NCBI RefSeq assembly: GCF_018614915.1
Contig: NZ_JAGGNU010000024.1
Coordinates: 164,964 to 228,963 of the forward strand
Reading direction: 5' to 3'
Length of the DNA: 64,000 nt
Source: Variovorax paradoxus
Lineage (GTDB): Bacteria; Pseudomonadota; Gammaproteobacteria; Burkholderiales; Burkholderiaceae_C
In this document: piece by piece, positions 47,985-55,886 of the stretch
Numbering within the stretch: the first letter of the stretch is position 1
Layout of the letters: each line of letters opens with the position of its first letter
Translations under genes and position numbers: made by a program
The notes under the pieces: generated by a model
Told to the model about the DNA's origin: nothing
Seen by the model: the letters and a program-made list of their open reading frames with translations, nothing else
The model's database searches: none

Positions 47985-49337
47985 ATGAGCGACCTCGCCT
48001 TCCATGCGCTGGCCGCGAAGGTGCGCGCGGCCGGCCGCGCGGCCGATCTCGCCTTCGTCATCTGCAACGAAACCCATGCGCTCGCCAGCTACCGCCAGGC
48101 GGCGCTGGTCGGCTTCTTCGGCGCCCGGCGCACCCGGCTCGTCGGCCACTCGGGGCTGGCGGACGTCGAAGCGGATTCGCCCTATGCGCTGTGGCTGGCC
48201 GAGCTGGCCGACCATCTGCGGCCGCAGCTCGATGCCTTGCCCGCGGCCGCGCGCGTGCTGGCGCTGTCGCCGGCCATGCTGCCCGCGGCACTGGCGGCCT
48301 CCTGGGCCGACTGGCTGCCGGACCATGTCTGGGTGCTGCCGCTCGCCGGCCCCGACGGCCGCGCGCGCGCCGTGCTGTTCCTGGCGCGCGAAGACCCATG
48401 GCCGGTCGAGTTCGATGCCGAGGCGCCCGAGTACCTGCTGCTGCAGGCGGCTGCCACCTACGGCCATGCCTGGTGGGCGCTGACCGGGCGCCGGCGCTCG
48501 ATCGGCACGCTCTGGCAAAACCTCTGGGCCCGCAGAACGCTGCGCTGGTCGCTCGTGCTGCTGCCCTTGCTGCTGTTGGTGCCGGTGCGCGAGTACGCGC
48601 TGGTGCAGGCGGAGGTGGTTTCGCTGCGCAGCCAGGTGATCGCGTCGCCGCGCGAGGGCGTCATCAAGCGCATGGTGGTGCCGCCCAACACGCGGGTCGA
48701 GGCCGGGCAGACCATCGCCGAGCTCGACGACACCACGCTCTTCAACCGCCTGGCCGTGGCACAGGCGGCGCTCGCCAGCGCGCGGCTCGAACTGCACCAG
48801 GCCTCGCAGCGCGCGATCGAATCGCAAAGCGCCAAGGCCGAGCTCAACCTGGCCGAGGGCAAGCTGCGCGAGCGCGAGGTCGAGGCGGCGGGCTTGCAGC
48901 GCGAGGTAACACAGCTGTCGATCAAGGCGCCGGCCGGCGGCGTGTTCGTCTATTCCGATCCCGACGACTGGGCCGGGCGGCCGGTGCAGACCGGCGAGCG
49001 CGTCGGCCTGCTGGCGGATCCGGCCTCGCTGGGCGTGCAGGCGTGGGCGCCGGTCAGCGAGGCGGTCAACCTCGCGCCCGGCGCGCCGATGACGCTGTTC
49101 CTGCGCGTGGCCCCGCTCGATCCCGTCTCCGCGCGCCTCGACTACGCGGGCTACCAAGCGGTGGAGGCACCCAACGGCATCGCGAGCTACCTGCTGCGCG
49201 GGCACATCGAAGAGGCGGCGCCGATCGCCCGCATCGGGCTGCGCGGCACCGCGCGCGTGTCCGGCGACTGGACCGTGCTGGGCTACCTCATGTTCCGGCG
49301 CCCCTTCGCCGCCGTGCGGGAGTGGTGCGGATGCTGA
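47985..49337 (+). CDS. GAF-like domain / membrane helix / HlyD adaptor fusion
   Basis: A 450-residue protein with an unusual order: residues 1-170 form a soluble, presumably cytoplasmic domain with a GAF-like sequence pattern (LAFVICNETHALASYRQAAL and VLPLAGPDGRARAVLFLAR); residues 186-202 are one membrane helix (LRWSLVLLPLLLLVPV); residues 207-445 are an HlyD-type adaptor with the half-motifs VIASPREGVIKRMVVPP and IKAPAGGVFVYSDPDDW around a short helical hairpin. Thus a cytoplasmic sensor-like part is joined through the inner membrane to a periplasmic adaptor. It overlaps the M50 gene by 7 bases. The GAF assignment is from sequence pattern only. Confidence 0.78.
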   Translation: MSDLAFHALAAKVRAAGRAADLAFVICNETHALASYRQAALVGFFGARRTRLVGHSGLADVEADSPYALWLAELADHLRPQLDALPAAARVLALSPAMLPAALAASWADWLPDHVWVLPLAGPDGRARAVLFLAREDPWPVEFDAEAPEYLLLQAAATYGHAWWALTGRRRSIGTLWQNLWARRTLRWSLVLLPLLLLVPVREYALVQAEVVSLRSQVIASPREGVIKRMVVPPNTRVEAGQTIAELDDTTLFNRLAVAQAALASARLELHQASQRAIESQSAKAELNLAEGKLREREVEAAGLQREVTQLSIKAPAGGVFVYSDPDDWAGRPVQTGERVGLLADPASLGVQAWAPVSEAVNLAPGAPMTLFLRVAPLDPVSARLDYAGYQAVEAPNGIASYLLRGHIEEAAPIARIGLRGTARVSGDWTVLGYLMFRRPFAAVREWCGC

Positions 49338-51424
49338 GCAGTACCGCGGCCGCGCCCGCGCCATGGCCGGCGCTGCGCGAGGAGCTGCAGATCCATGCGA
49401 CCGGCGCGAACCGCGATGGCTCGCCGGCCTGGCACATCTGCGACCCGGTGCGCAACCTGTTCTTCCGCATCGGCTGGCTCGAGTTCGAGATCCTGCAGCG
49501 CTGGCGCCTGGCCGATGCGCAACGCATCGCACAGGAGGTCGCCGACGCCACCACGCTGGCGCCCGCGCCGGCCGACATCGACGATTTCCAGGGCTTTCTC
49601 GCCCGTCACCAGTTGTTGCGCGCGGTGCGCCAGAAAGCGCCGATGCCGGCCTGGCGCTGGCTGCTCAACAACTACCTGTTCGTGCGCATTCCGCTGGTGC
49701 GCCCGGCGCTCTGGCTGGAGCGGCTGCTGCCCTGGGTTCGCTGGCTGTTCACGCGCTGGTTCGTCGGCCTGAGCGCGCTTGCCGCTTTCACCGGCCTCGT
49801 GTTCGCGGCGCGCCAGTGGGACACGGTCGAAGCCAACCTGCGCGGCGCGCTGAGCTGGGACGGCGTGCTGGGCTTCGCCGGCGCGCTGATCATCTCCAAG
49901 CTGCTGCACGAGCTGGGGCACGCACTGGTCTCGACCCGCCATGGCGTGCGCGTCGGCCACATGGGCGTCGCGCTGCTCGTGATGTGGCCGATGGCCTACA
50001 CCGACACCGGCGAGAGCTGGAAGCTGGAGCGCTCGCGCCATCGCTTCGCGATCGCCTCGGCCGGCATCGCGTCCGAGCTGGTGCTGGCGGCCTGGTCGAC
50101 CCTGCTCTGGGCCTTCCTGCCCGACGGCGACCTGCGCAACGCGCTGTTCTTCCTGGCGACCACGGCCTGGGTGCTGACGCTGCTGGTCAATGCAAGCCCC
50201 TTCATGCGCTTCGACGGCTACTACATGCTGGCCGATGCGATCGACTTCCCGGGCCTGCACGAACGCGCGGGCCAGCAGGCGCGGCGCTTCCTGCGGCGCT
50301 GGCTGCTCGGCCTGGACGACCCGCTGTCCGAAACGCTGTCGGTCGGCTTCCGGCGCTTCCTCATCGGCTTCGCCTTCGCCACCTGGATCTACCGGTTGGT
50401 GCTGTTCGTCGGCATCGCCGTGGTGGTCTACCACGCCTTCTTCAAGGCGCTCGGCGTGTTCCTGTTCTTCGTCGAGATCGGTGTCTTCATCGGCCGGCCC
50501 GTCATTGCAGAACTGCGCGTGTGGATGCAGCGCCGCGCGGAGATCCCGCGCCGGCGCAAGCTCGGCTGGCTGCTGGCGCTCGTGGCGGCAGCGTTCGTGC
50601 TCTGGCTGCCCTGGCACGCCGGCATCACGGCGTCGGGCGTGATCCGGGCCGGCTCGGAGCAGCCCGTGTATTCGCCTTTCGCGGCGCGGCTGGTGGCGCT
50701 GGACATCGCCGACGGGCTCGAGATCCAGCCCGGCCGCGAACTTCTCTTGCTCGAGGCGCCCAGCCAGGCCGAGGAACGCGACAAGGCGCGCGCGCTGGCG
50801 CATGCCTACACACGCGCCGCGCGCGGCGCGCTCGGGCTGGACGAAGGCCCCGCCGCGCAGTTGGCCGTGGCCGAGCAGCAGGCGACCCGGTGGGAGACCG
50901 AGAGTCGCGCGCGCGAGGCGGAGCTGCTGCGGCTGCGGCTCGTCGCTTCGCAGCCCGGCGATGTGCGCGACGTCGATCCGCTGGTGGGTCCCGGCACCTG
51001 GGTTGCGCCATCGCAGCTCATCGCCACGGTGGTGGACGGACGGCGCTGGCGCGTCGAGGCGCTGGTGCCGGAGCGCGACCGCCAGCGCTTGTCGCTGGAC
51101 AGCATGGCCACCGTCATCGTGAAGGGGCGCACGAGCAAGCTGCAGGGCAAGGTGCGCGCCATCGACAACAGCCCGGTCAAGCGGCTGCCGCACATGCTGC
51201 TGGCGCAGGACCACGGCGGCCCGATCGCGCTCAACCCGACGCGGCCGAAGGCCGAACTGCGGCCGGCGGAAGCGTGGTTCCGCGTGCTGGTGGAGGGCGA
51301 ATCGGAGATCCCGCTGGCCGCCGTGCGCGAGGTGAAAGTGCACTTCGAGGGCACGCGCGAAGGCATCGCGCGCAACTGGATCGACAGTGCGCTCTCCGTC
51401 GTGATTCAGCAGTCGGGCTTCTGA
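49331..51424 (+). CDS. M50 (site-2-protease-like) metalloprotease / HlyD fusion
   Basis: A 697-residue protein. Residues 15-100 form a small soluble domain that resembles PqqD-type winged domains (LREELQIHATGANRDG, FRIGWLEFEILQRW). From about 143 come membrane helices with the M50 zinc site HELGH (His193, Glu194, His197), a conserved GHMGVALLVMWPMAYTD segment and the third-ligand motif NASPFMRFDG (287-296), so the protease residues are intact. About five further helices follow, then from about 430 an HlyD-like periplasmic part (GVIRAGSEQPVYSPFAARLVA, VGPGTWVAPSQLIATVV). It closes the cluster. I infer an inner-membrane component of giant-protein export or processing. Confidence 0.82.
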   Translation: MLSSTAAAPAPWPALREELQIHATGANRDGSPAWHICDPVRNLFFRIGWLEFEILQRWRLADAQRIAQEVADATTLAPAPADIDDFQGFLARHQLLRAVRQKAPMPAWRWLLNNYLFVRIPLVRPALWLERLLPWVRWLFTRWFVGLSALAAFTGLVFAARQWDTVEANLRGALSWDGVLGFAGALIISKLLHELGHALVSTRHGVRVGHMGVALLVMWPMAYTDTGESWKLERSRHRFAIASAGIASELVLAAWSTLLWAFLPDGDLRNALFFLATTAWVLTLLVNASPFMRFDGYYMLADAIDFPGLHERAGQQARRFLRRWLLGLDDPLSETLSVGFRRFLIGFAFATWIYRLVLFVGIAVVVYHAFFKALGVFLFFVEIGVFIGRPVIAELRVWMQRRAEIPRRRKLGWLLALVAAAFVLWLPWHAGITASGVIRAGSEQPVYSPFAARLVALDIADGLEIQPGRELLLLEAPSQAEERDKARALAHAYTRAARGALGLDEGPAAQLAVAEQQATRWETESRAREAELLRLRLVASQPGDVRDVDPLVGPGTWVAPSQLIATVVDGRRWRVEALVPERDRQRLSLDSMATVIVKGRTSKLQGKVRAIDNSPVKRLPHMLLAQDHGGPIALNPTRPKAELRPAEAWFRVLVEGESEIPLAAVREVKVHFEGTREGIARNWIDSALSVVIQQSGF

Positions 51425-51430
51425 GACACC

Positions 51431-51586
51431 TCAGGTGTCGGCGAAGCTGTCGAACAGCACGCCCCGCAGCCATTGGTTCCCCGGATCGCGGTGGAAGCGC
51501 GCGTGCCAGAACGAATTGATCGCGATCTGCGGCAGCGCCACCGGGTGCGTGCGCCAGACCAGCCCGAAAGGCTCGGCGATGAGCCG
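51431..51586 (-). pseudogene. C-terminal remnant of a LysR regulator (NahR/NagR type)
   Basis: Fifty-one codons ending in TGA that encode only the end of a LysR regulator: [24 protein letters not shown] and [11 protein letters not shown] are the end pattern of the NahR/NagR/LinR group. No N-terminal DNA-binding part and no start codon in frame with a ribosome site. The break at about 51586 abuts a fragment of a reductase on the other strand. Confidence 0.75.
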
Positions 51587-51760
51587 GATGCGGCGTTCGA
51601 TGCGGCCACGATCGCCGAGATCGAGACCCTCTCGCACGACATCCGTCGGCTGCGCCTGAAGCCGGCCAAGCCCTTGTCCTTTTCGCCGGGCCGGTACGCC
51701 CAGCTGCAGTTCGCGCCCGAGCACGTGCGGCCCTATTCGATGGCCCGGCTCAGCCGCGAC
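51587..51760 (+). pseudogene. Internal fragment of an FAD/2Fe-2S ferredoxin reductase
   Basis: Fifty-eight codons encode a piece of the FAD-binding domain of a ring-hydroxylase electron-transfer reductase: [26 protein letters not shown] and the flavin motif RPYSMARL. Both the N-terminal ferredoxin part and the whole C-terminal NAD domain are missing. The frame then drifts into nonsense, which shows a frameshift or deletion near 51765. Confidence 0.78.
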
Positions 51761-51771
51761 GCGGAACGGCC

Positions 51772-51888
51772 GACGACGGCGAGGTCATCGAGTTCTCGCA
51801 GCAGGGCTTCGAGCAGAAGCCCTACCACCGCACTCTGGCCGAACTCGGCGGGCGCGAGGTCGAGGACACCGACCACATGGTGACCGAG
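51772..51888 (+). pseudogene. C-terminal fragment of a ring-hydroxylating dioxygenase alpha subunit
   Basis: Thirty-nine codons in a different frame from the reductase fragment: [20 protein letters not shown] and [14 protein letters not shown], which resembles the end of salicylate-5-hydroxylase-type large subunits (NagG family). No start and no stop in frame with the family end. Assignment is by remembered motif and by position between reductase and ferredoxin fragments. Confidence 0.6.
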
Positions 51889-51896
51889 ACGCCCAC

Positions 51897-52037
51897 GAAA
51901 TCGAGTGCCCGCTGCACCAGGGCAAGTTCGACGTGCGCAACGGCAAGGCGATGATGTGTGCGCCGCTCACCGAGGACCTGCGCATCTACCCGGTGAAGAT
52001 CGAGGGCGGGCGCGTGTTCGTCGCGCTTGGCGACTGA
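51897..52037 (+). pseudogene. C-terminal fragment of a Rieske ferredoxin
   Basis: Forty-six codons plus TGA encode the second half of a Rieske ferredoxin: IECPLHQGKFDVRNGKA, with the second Cys-X2-His of the cluster, and LRIYPVKIEGGRVFVALGD. The first Cys-X-His half is missing, so no cluster can form. It ends 6 bases from the folA stop. Confidence 0.82.
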
Positions 52038-52043
52038 GCTCGC

Positions 52044-52538
52044 TCAGGGCCGCTCGAGCGTGATGAAGCTGTAGGCCAGGCCGTCGGGCGAGATGTGCGA
52101 TTCGCGCGCGGTCTCGCGCCACGACACGTCGAAGCGCGGCGCCCAGGCATCGCCTTCGTAGTCGCGTCCGATCTCGGTCACGATCGCACGCTGCGCCAGC
52201 GGCTCGGCTTCGGCGTAGATCTGTGCGCCGCCGATCACCCAGATCTCGGGCAACTGTTCGTCCTCGCATCGCATCAGCGCCTCCCGCAGGCTGCCGGCGC
52301 GCTCGGCGCCGTCGGCTCGCCAGTTCGGCTGGCGCGTGATGACGATGTTGCGGCGGCCGGGCAGCGGCCGGAAGCGCGGCGGCAGCGAGTCCCAGGTCCG
52401 GCGGCCCATGATCACCGGCGCGCTCGCGGTCTGCTGCTTGAAATGCGCCAGGTCCTCGGGCAGATGCCAGGGCATCATGCCTTGGTGGCCGATCACGCCG
52501 TTGGCGGCGCGCGCGAGGATCAGGTTGATGCGGGTCAT
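52044..52538 (-). CDS. folA: Dihydrofolate reductase
   Basis: A 164-residue enzyme that reduces dihydrofolate with NADPH. Signatures: NLILARAANGVIGHQGMMPWHLPEDLAHFK (start, with the catalytic acid Asp near residue 27 and PWHLPED), VIMGRRTWDSLP and IWVIGGAQIYAEA. Start at 52538, 2 bases after the thyA stop; so thyA-folA forms a pair that supplies and recycles folate for thymidylate synthesis. Confidence 0.96.
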   Translation of the reverse strand: MTRINLILARAANGVIGHQGMMPWHLPEDLAHFKQQTASAPVIMGRRTWDSLPPRFRPLPGRRNIVITRQPNWRADGAERAGSLREALMRCEDEQLPEIWVIGGAQIYAEAEPLAQRAIVTEIGRDYEGDAWAPRFDVSWRETARESHISPDGLAYSFITLERP

Positions 52539-52540
52539 GT

Positions 52541-53374
52541 TCAGACTGCCACGGGCGCCTTGATGGCCTCGTGATGCCGGTAATCGACGACCTCGAAATC
52601 CTCGTACTCGTAGTCGAAGATCGAAGGCGGCTTGCGCTTGATGACCAGCGTGGGGTAGGGGTAGGGCTTGCGGCTCAGCTGCAGTGCGACCTGCTCGGCA
52701 TGGTTGCTGTAGATGTGGCAGTCGCCGCCGGTCCAGATGAAGTCGCCCAGGTCCAGGTCGCATTGCTGCGCGACCATGTGCGTGAGCAGCGCGTAGCTCG
52801 CGATGTTGAAGGGCACGCCGAGGAAGATGTCGGCACTGCGCTGATAGAGCTGGCAGCTCAGCTTGCCGCGTCCTCCTTCGGCCTGCGGCGGCGCCACGTA
52901 GAACTGAAAGAAGGCATGGCAGGGCTGAAGCGCCATCTTCGAAAGCTCGGCCACGTTCCATGCGCTCACGATGATGCGGCGCGAATCGGGGTTGGTCCTG
53001 AGCGTGTCGATCACCTGCTGGATCTGGTCGATGTGCCCGCCGTCCGGCGTCGGCCAGCTGCGCCACTGCACGCCGTACACCGGCCCCAGGTCGCCGTCCT
53101 CGCGCGCCCATTCGTCCCAGATGGTGACGCCGCGTTCCTTCAGCCAGTTGTTGTTGCTGGAGCCGGTCAGGAACCACAGCAGTTCCTGGATGATGGATTT
53201 CAGGTGCACCTTCTTCGTGGTGACCAGCGGAAAGCCTTCGTTCAGGTCGAAGCGCATCTGGTGCCCGAACACGCTCTTGGTGCCGGTGCCGGTGCGGTCG
53301 CTCTTGTACACGCCGGTCGTGTCGACGTGGCGCATGAAGTCTTCGTATTGGGAGCGGATGGGGTGGGTGGTCAT
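52541..53374 (-). CDS. thyA: Thymidylate synthase
   Basis: A 277-residue ThyA. Motifs: [38 protein letters not shown], the active cysteine in [12 protein letters not shown] and [20 protein letters not shown]. The ATG at 53374 begins [13 protein letters not shown]. Methylates dUMP using methylene-tetrahydrofolate; the product dihydrofolate goes to FolA next door. Length is normal, with a small insert [10 protein letters not shown] after the active site. Confidence 0.97.
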   Translation of the reverse strand: MTTHPIRSQYEDFMRHVDTTGVYKSDRTGTGTKSVFGHQMRFDLNEGFPLVTTKKVHLKSIIQELLWFLTGSSNNNWLKERGVTIWDEWAREDGDLGPVYGVQWRSWPTPDGGHIDQIQQVIDTLRTNPDSRRIIVSAWNVAELSKMALQPCHAFFQFYVAPPQAEGGRGKLSCQLYQRSADIFLGVPFNIASYALLTHMVAQQCDLDLGDFIWTGGDCHIYSNHAEQVALQLSRKPYPYPTLVIKRKPPSIFDYEYEDFEVVDYRHHEAIKAPVAV

Positions 53375-53375
53375 G

Positions 53376-53690
53376 TCAGTAAGGGCCGAAGAGGGTGTCG
53401 AGCGCATCCTGGATGTCGAGTTGTCTATTCGCGAGGCTGGCAACGGGTCGGCGGAGATCTCCGATCGGCACAGCACCGATGGACGCGGTGTCCATGACGA
53501 GCGTCTTGCCGGCGACCTCGAGTTCCGGATTGAGGTTGCGCACTCTCGCATCGAATCTGCCGCTCGCGTAGAGAGGCACCACGACGCGTGTCTCGAGGAT
53601 GCCCAGGAAATCGTTCTGGACGTCGAGCATGAACGGGATCGTGGCTCGATCGGAGGTATCGGGATTGGCGTAGACGTCGAAGCGTGCCAT
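53376..53690 (-). CDS. ccdB: CcdB-family toxin
   Basis: A 104-residue protein with the CcdB fold signature: [11 protein letters not shown] at the start, [22 protein letters not shown], and [16 protein letters not shown] near the end. CcdB poisons DNA gyrase by binding GyrA, which is also encoded in this window. The C-terminal tail ([14 protein letters not shown]) replaces the WGI end of the F-plasmid toxin, whose last residues are needed for killing, so its activity may differ. One base after ccdA; its stop lies next to the thyA start. Confidence 0.85.
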   Translation of the reverse strand: MARFDVYANPDTSDRATIPFMLDVQNDFLGILETRVVVPLYASGRFDARVRNLNPELEVAGKTLVMDTASIGAVPIGDLRRPVASLANRQLDIQDALDTLFGPY

Positions 53691-53691
53691 C

Positions 53692-53961
53692 TCAGCCCTT
53701 TTTGCCGTCGCCCAGGCTGCGAGCAAAGGTGCGGTACTTGGCCAAGGGCAGGCCTTCCCTGGCGATTCGCGCGTTGTAGGCGTCCATGGCTTCCTTGTTG
53801 TCTTCGGCCCACTTCTCCCAGTAGCGGCGCTTCACCTCTTCGGCGAGCAGGCCGTCGACCGTCTGCGAGACATTCATGCCCAGCTCGCGGGCCATCTCCA
53901 GCACCTTGCTATTGAGCGAGAGGTTGGTGGCTTTCTTGGGGGCGTTCTCGAAGCGAAGCAT
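53692..53961 (-). CDS. ccdA: CcdA-family antitoxin
   Basis: An 89-residue protein. Residues 12-40 fit the ribbon-helix-helix DNA-binding part ([20 protein letters not shown]), the rest the CcdB-binding tail ([21 protein letters not shown]) as in CcdA. Together with the gene 1 base downstream it forms a type II toxin-antitoxin operon and is expected to repress its own promoter. Located between thyA and an FAD-oxidase gene. Confidence 0.85.
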   Translation of the reverse strand: MLRFENAPKKATNLSLNSKVLEMARELGMNVSQTVDGLLAEEVKRRYWEKWAEDNKEAMDAYNARIAREGLPLAKYRTFARSLGDGKKG

Positions 53962-54009
53962 GGGGCGATTCCTTGCTCATGGAGTATGCGCATATTTTAC
54001 GCGCATTCA

Positions 54010-55431
54010 TCATGTCCGGATCACGCGGCCCGGGTTCAGGATGTTCTGCGGGTCCAGCGCCCGCTTGATGGCGCGCATCATTTCCAGCGCCACCGGCGAC
54101 TTGTGCTTCTCCAGCGTGTCGACCTTGAGCGAGCCGACGCCATGCTCGGCGGAGAAGGAGCCGTCGAATCGATGCACCGCTTCATAGACCAGCTCGTTGA
54201 TGCGCGCCTCGTGGTCGCGCAGGAAGCCGCCGTTGGGCGCGCCGGCCGGCGCCTGCACGTTGTAGTGCAGGTTGCCGTCGCCCAGATGGCCGAAGTTGAC
54301 GAGTCGCACGCCCGGGACCTCGCGTTCGAGCAGCGCATCGGTTTCGGCCACGAAGGCAGGGATGCTCGACACCGGAATCGAGATGTCGTGCTTGATGTTC
54401 AAGCCTTCCTCGGCCTGCGCCAGCGGAATGCTTTCGCGGATGTGCCAGAGCTGGTGCGCCTGCGTGAGGTTCTCGGCCACCACCGCGTCGCTGACGCAGC
54501 CGGCCTCGAAGGCGGTTTCGAGCAATGCCTCGAAGCGGGCGCGGGCGTGTTCTTCGGATTCGCTGTCGGAGTTTTCCAGCAGCACGCAGTAGGGCACCGC
54601 AGCGTCATCGATGAAGGGCACGCGCAGCTGCGGCATGTGCTTGTCGACCAAGCTCAACGCAAACCTGCCCATGACCTCGAAGCCCGTGAGCTCCGAACCC
54701 AGGTGCTTGTGTGCGAGACCGAGCAGCGTGACCGCATGCTCGAGCGAGGGCACGGCGGCCCAGGCCGTGAGCCGCGCGGCGGGCAGCGGATAGAGTTTCA
54801 CCGTGGCGGCGGTGATGATGCCCAGCGTGCCTTCGCTGCCGATCACCAGGTCGCGCAGGTCGTAGCCGGTGTTGTCCTTGCGCAGGCCGCTGGTGCCTTC
54901 CCAGATGCCGCCTTGCGGCGTAACGACCTCCAGGCCCAGGCACAGCTCGCGCGCATTGCCGTAGCGCAGTACCTGCGTGCCGCCGGCATTGGTCGCGAGG
55001 TTGCCGCCGATGGTGCAGCTGCCTTCGGCCGCCAGGCTCAGCGGGAACAGGAAGCCGGCCTTCTCGGCGGCCTCCTGCAGCGCCTGCAGCACGCAGCCGG
55101 CTTCGATCGTCATCGTGAGATTGGCGGCGTCGATGCCGCGGATCGCGTTCATGCGCTGCAGGCTCAGCAGCACCTGCGTGCCGCTCTCGTCCGGAATCGA
55201 GCCCACCGCCAGCCCGGTGTTGCCGCCCTGCGGCACGATCGCCGTGCCGGCCGCCGCGCAGGCCTTGACCACCTCGGCCACCTGCTGCGTGCCGGCCGGC
55301 CGCACCACGGCGAGCGCCTTGCCGCGCGAGCGCTTGCGCCAGTCCTGCTCGAAGGCGCTGAGGTCGCCTTCGGTCAGCACATGGGTCGCGCCGACGATGG
55401 CGCGCAGTTTCTCGATCAGTGAAGCACTCAC
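54010..55431 (-). CDS. FAD-linked oxidase (GlcD / D-lactate dehydrogenase type)
   Basis: A 473-residue flavoprotein. Residues 35-215 form the PCMH-type FAD-binding domain (VRPAGTQQVAEVV, VPQGGNTGLAVGSIPDESG, LRKDNTGYDLRDLVIGSEGTLGIIT), and the rest the FAD-oxidase C-terminal domain with VNFGHLGDGNLHYNV and SAEHGVGSLK near the end. The family oxidises D-2-hydroxy acids such as D-lactate, glycolate or D-2-hydroxyglutarate. Start GTG forms GTGA with the DUF2069 stop. The exact substrate is not shown. Confidence 0.88.
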   Translation of the reverse strand: MSASLIEKLRAIVGATHVLTEGDLSAFEQDWRKRSRGKALAVVRPAGTQQVAEVVKACAAAGTAIVPQGGNTGLAVGSIPDESGTQVLLSLQRMNAIRGIDAANLTMTIEAGCVLQALQEAAEKAGFLFPLSLAAEGSCTIGGNLATNAGGTQVLRYGNARELCLGLEVVTPQGGIWEGTSGLRKDNTGYDLRDLVIGSEGTLGIITAATVKLYPLPAARLTAWAAVPSLEHAVTLLGLAHKHLGSELTGFEVMGRFALSLVDKHMPQLRVPFIDDAAVPYCVLLENSDSESEEHARARFEALLETAFEAGCVSDAVVAENLTQAHQLWHIRESIPLAQAEEGLNIKHDISIPVSSIPAFVAETDALLEREVPGVRLVNFGHLGDGNLHYNVQAPAGAPNGGFLRDHEARINELVYEAVHRFDGSFSAEHGVGSLKVDTLEKHKSPVALEMMRAIKRALDPQNILNPGRVIRT

Positions 55432-55835
55432 CGTGCGGCTCCTTCCAGATTGCGATGGGCCCGCGCTGCAAGCTGCAGGCGAAGCCGGACATGCCAGGCG
55501 CAGGCGACGAAGAGCGCGAGGCACAGCGCCACCTCGGCCAGCGCAAGCACCTGGCTCGTGCCGTTGGCGTCGCTCCAGGCGCGCACCACGCCCTCGGTGA
55601 AATAAAGCCAGACCATCAGGCTGACCCAGCGATAGGTGTACATGCGGTTCTTGAGCAGCCCTGCAAGCGGGATCGCGAGCGGCAGCACCTTGAGCGCCAG
55701 CCAGGAGCCGCCCGGGCGCAGCGGCGCCAGCCACAGCTCCCAGGCCAGGCCCAGCACGATCAGGCCGAGCAGGCTGCCGACGGCCAGCCAGCGCGTGGCG
55801 GAAACGGAAGGAGGGGAAGCGTTGGGTGCAGTCAC
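55428..55835 (-). CDS. DUF2069 membrane protein
   Basis: A 135-residue membrane protein with four hydrophobic segments: RWLAVGSLLGLIVLGLAWEL, WLALKVLPLAIPLAGLL, YRWVSLMVWLYFTEGVVR and a C-terminal one. The stretch LLKNRMYTYRWVSLMVW is typical for DUF2069. Start codon is a GTG at 55835; no ATG is available in frame before the first helix. Function unknown. Coupled by overlap to the FAD-oxidase gene and divergent from yihY 51 bases away. Confidence 0.82.
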   Translation of the reverse strand: MTAPNASPPSVSATRWLAVGSLLGLIVLGLAWELWLAPLRPGGSWLALKVLPLAIPLAGLLKNRMYTYRWVSLMVWLYFTEGVVRAWSDANGTSQVLALAEVALCLALFVACAWHVRLRLQLAARAHRNLEGAAR

Positions 55836-55886
55836 GGCAAGGGGAAATCGGGTGGGCGGCGCCGGGGCGGCAGAGGACCCGATGGC

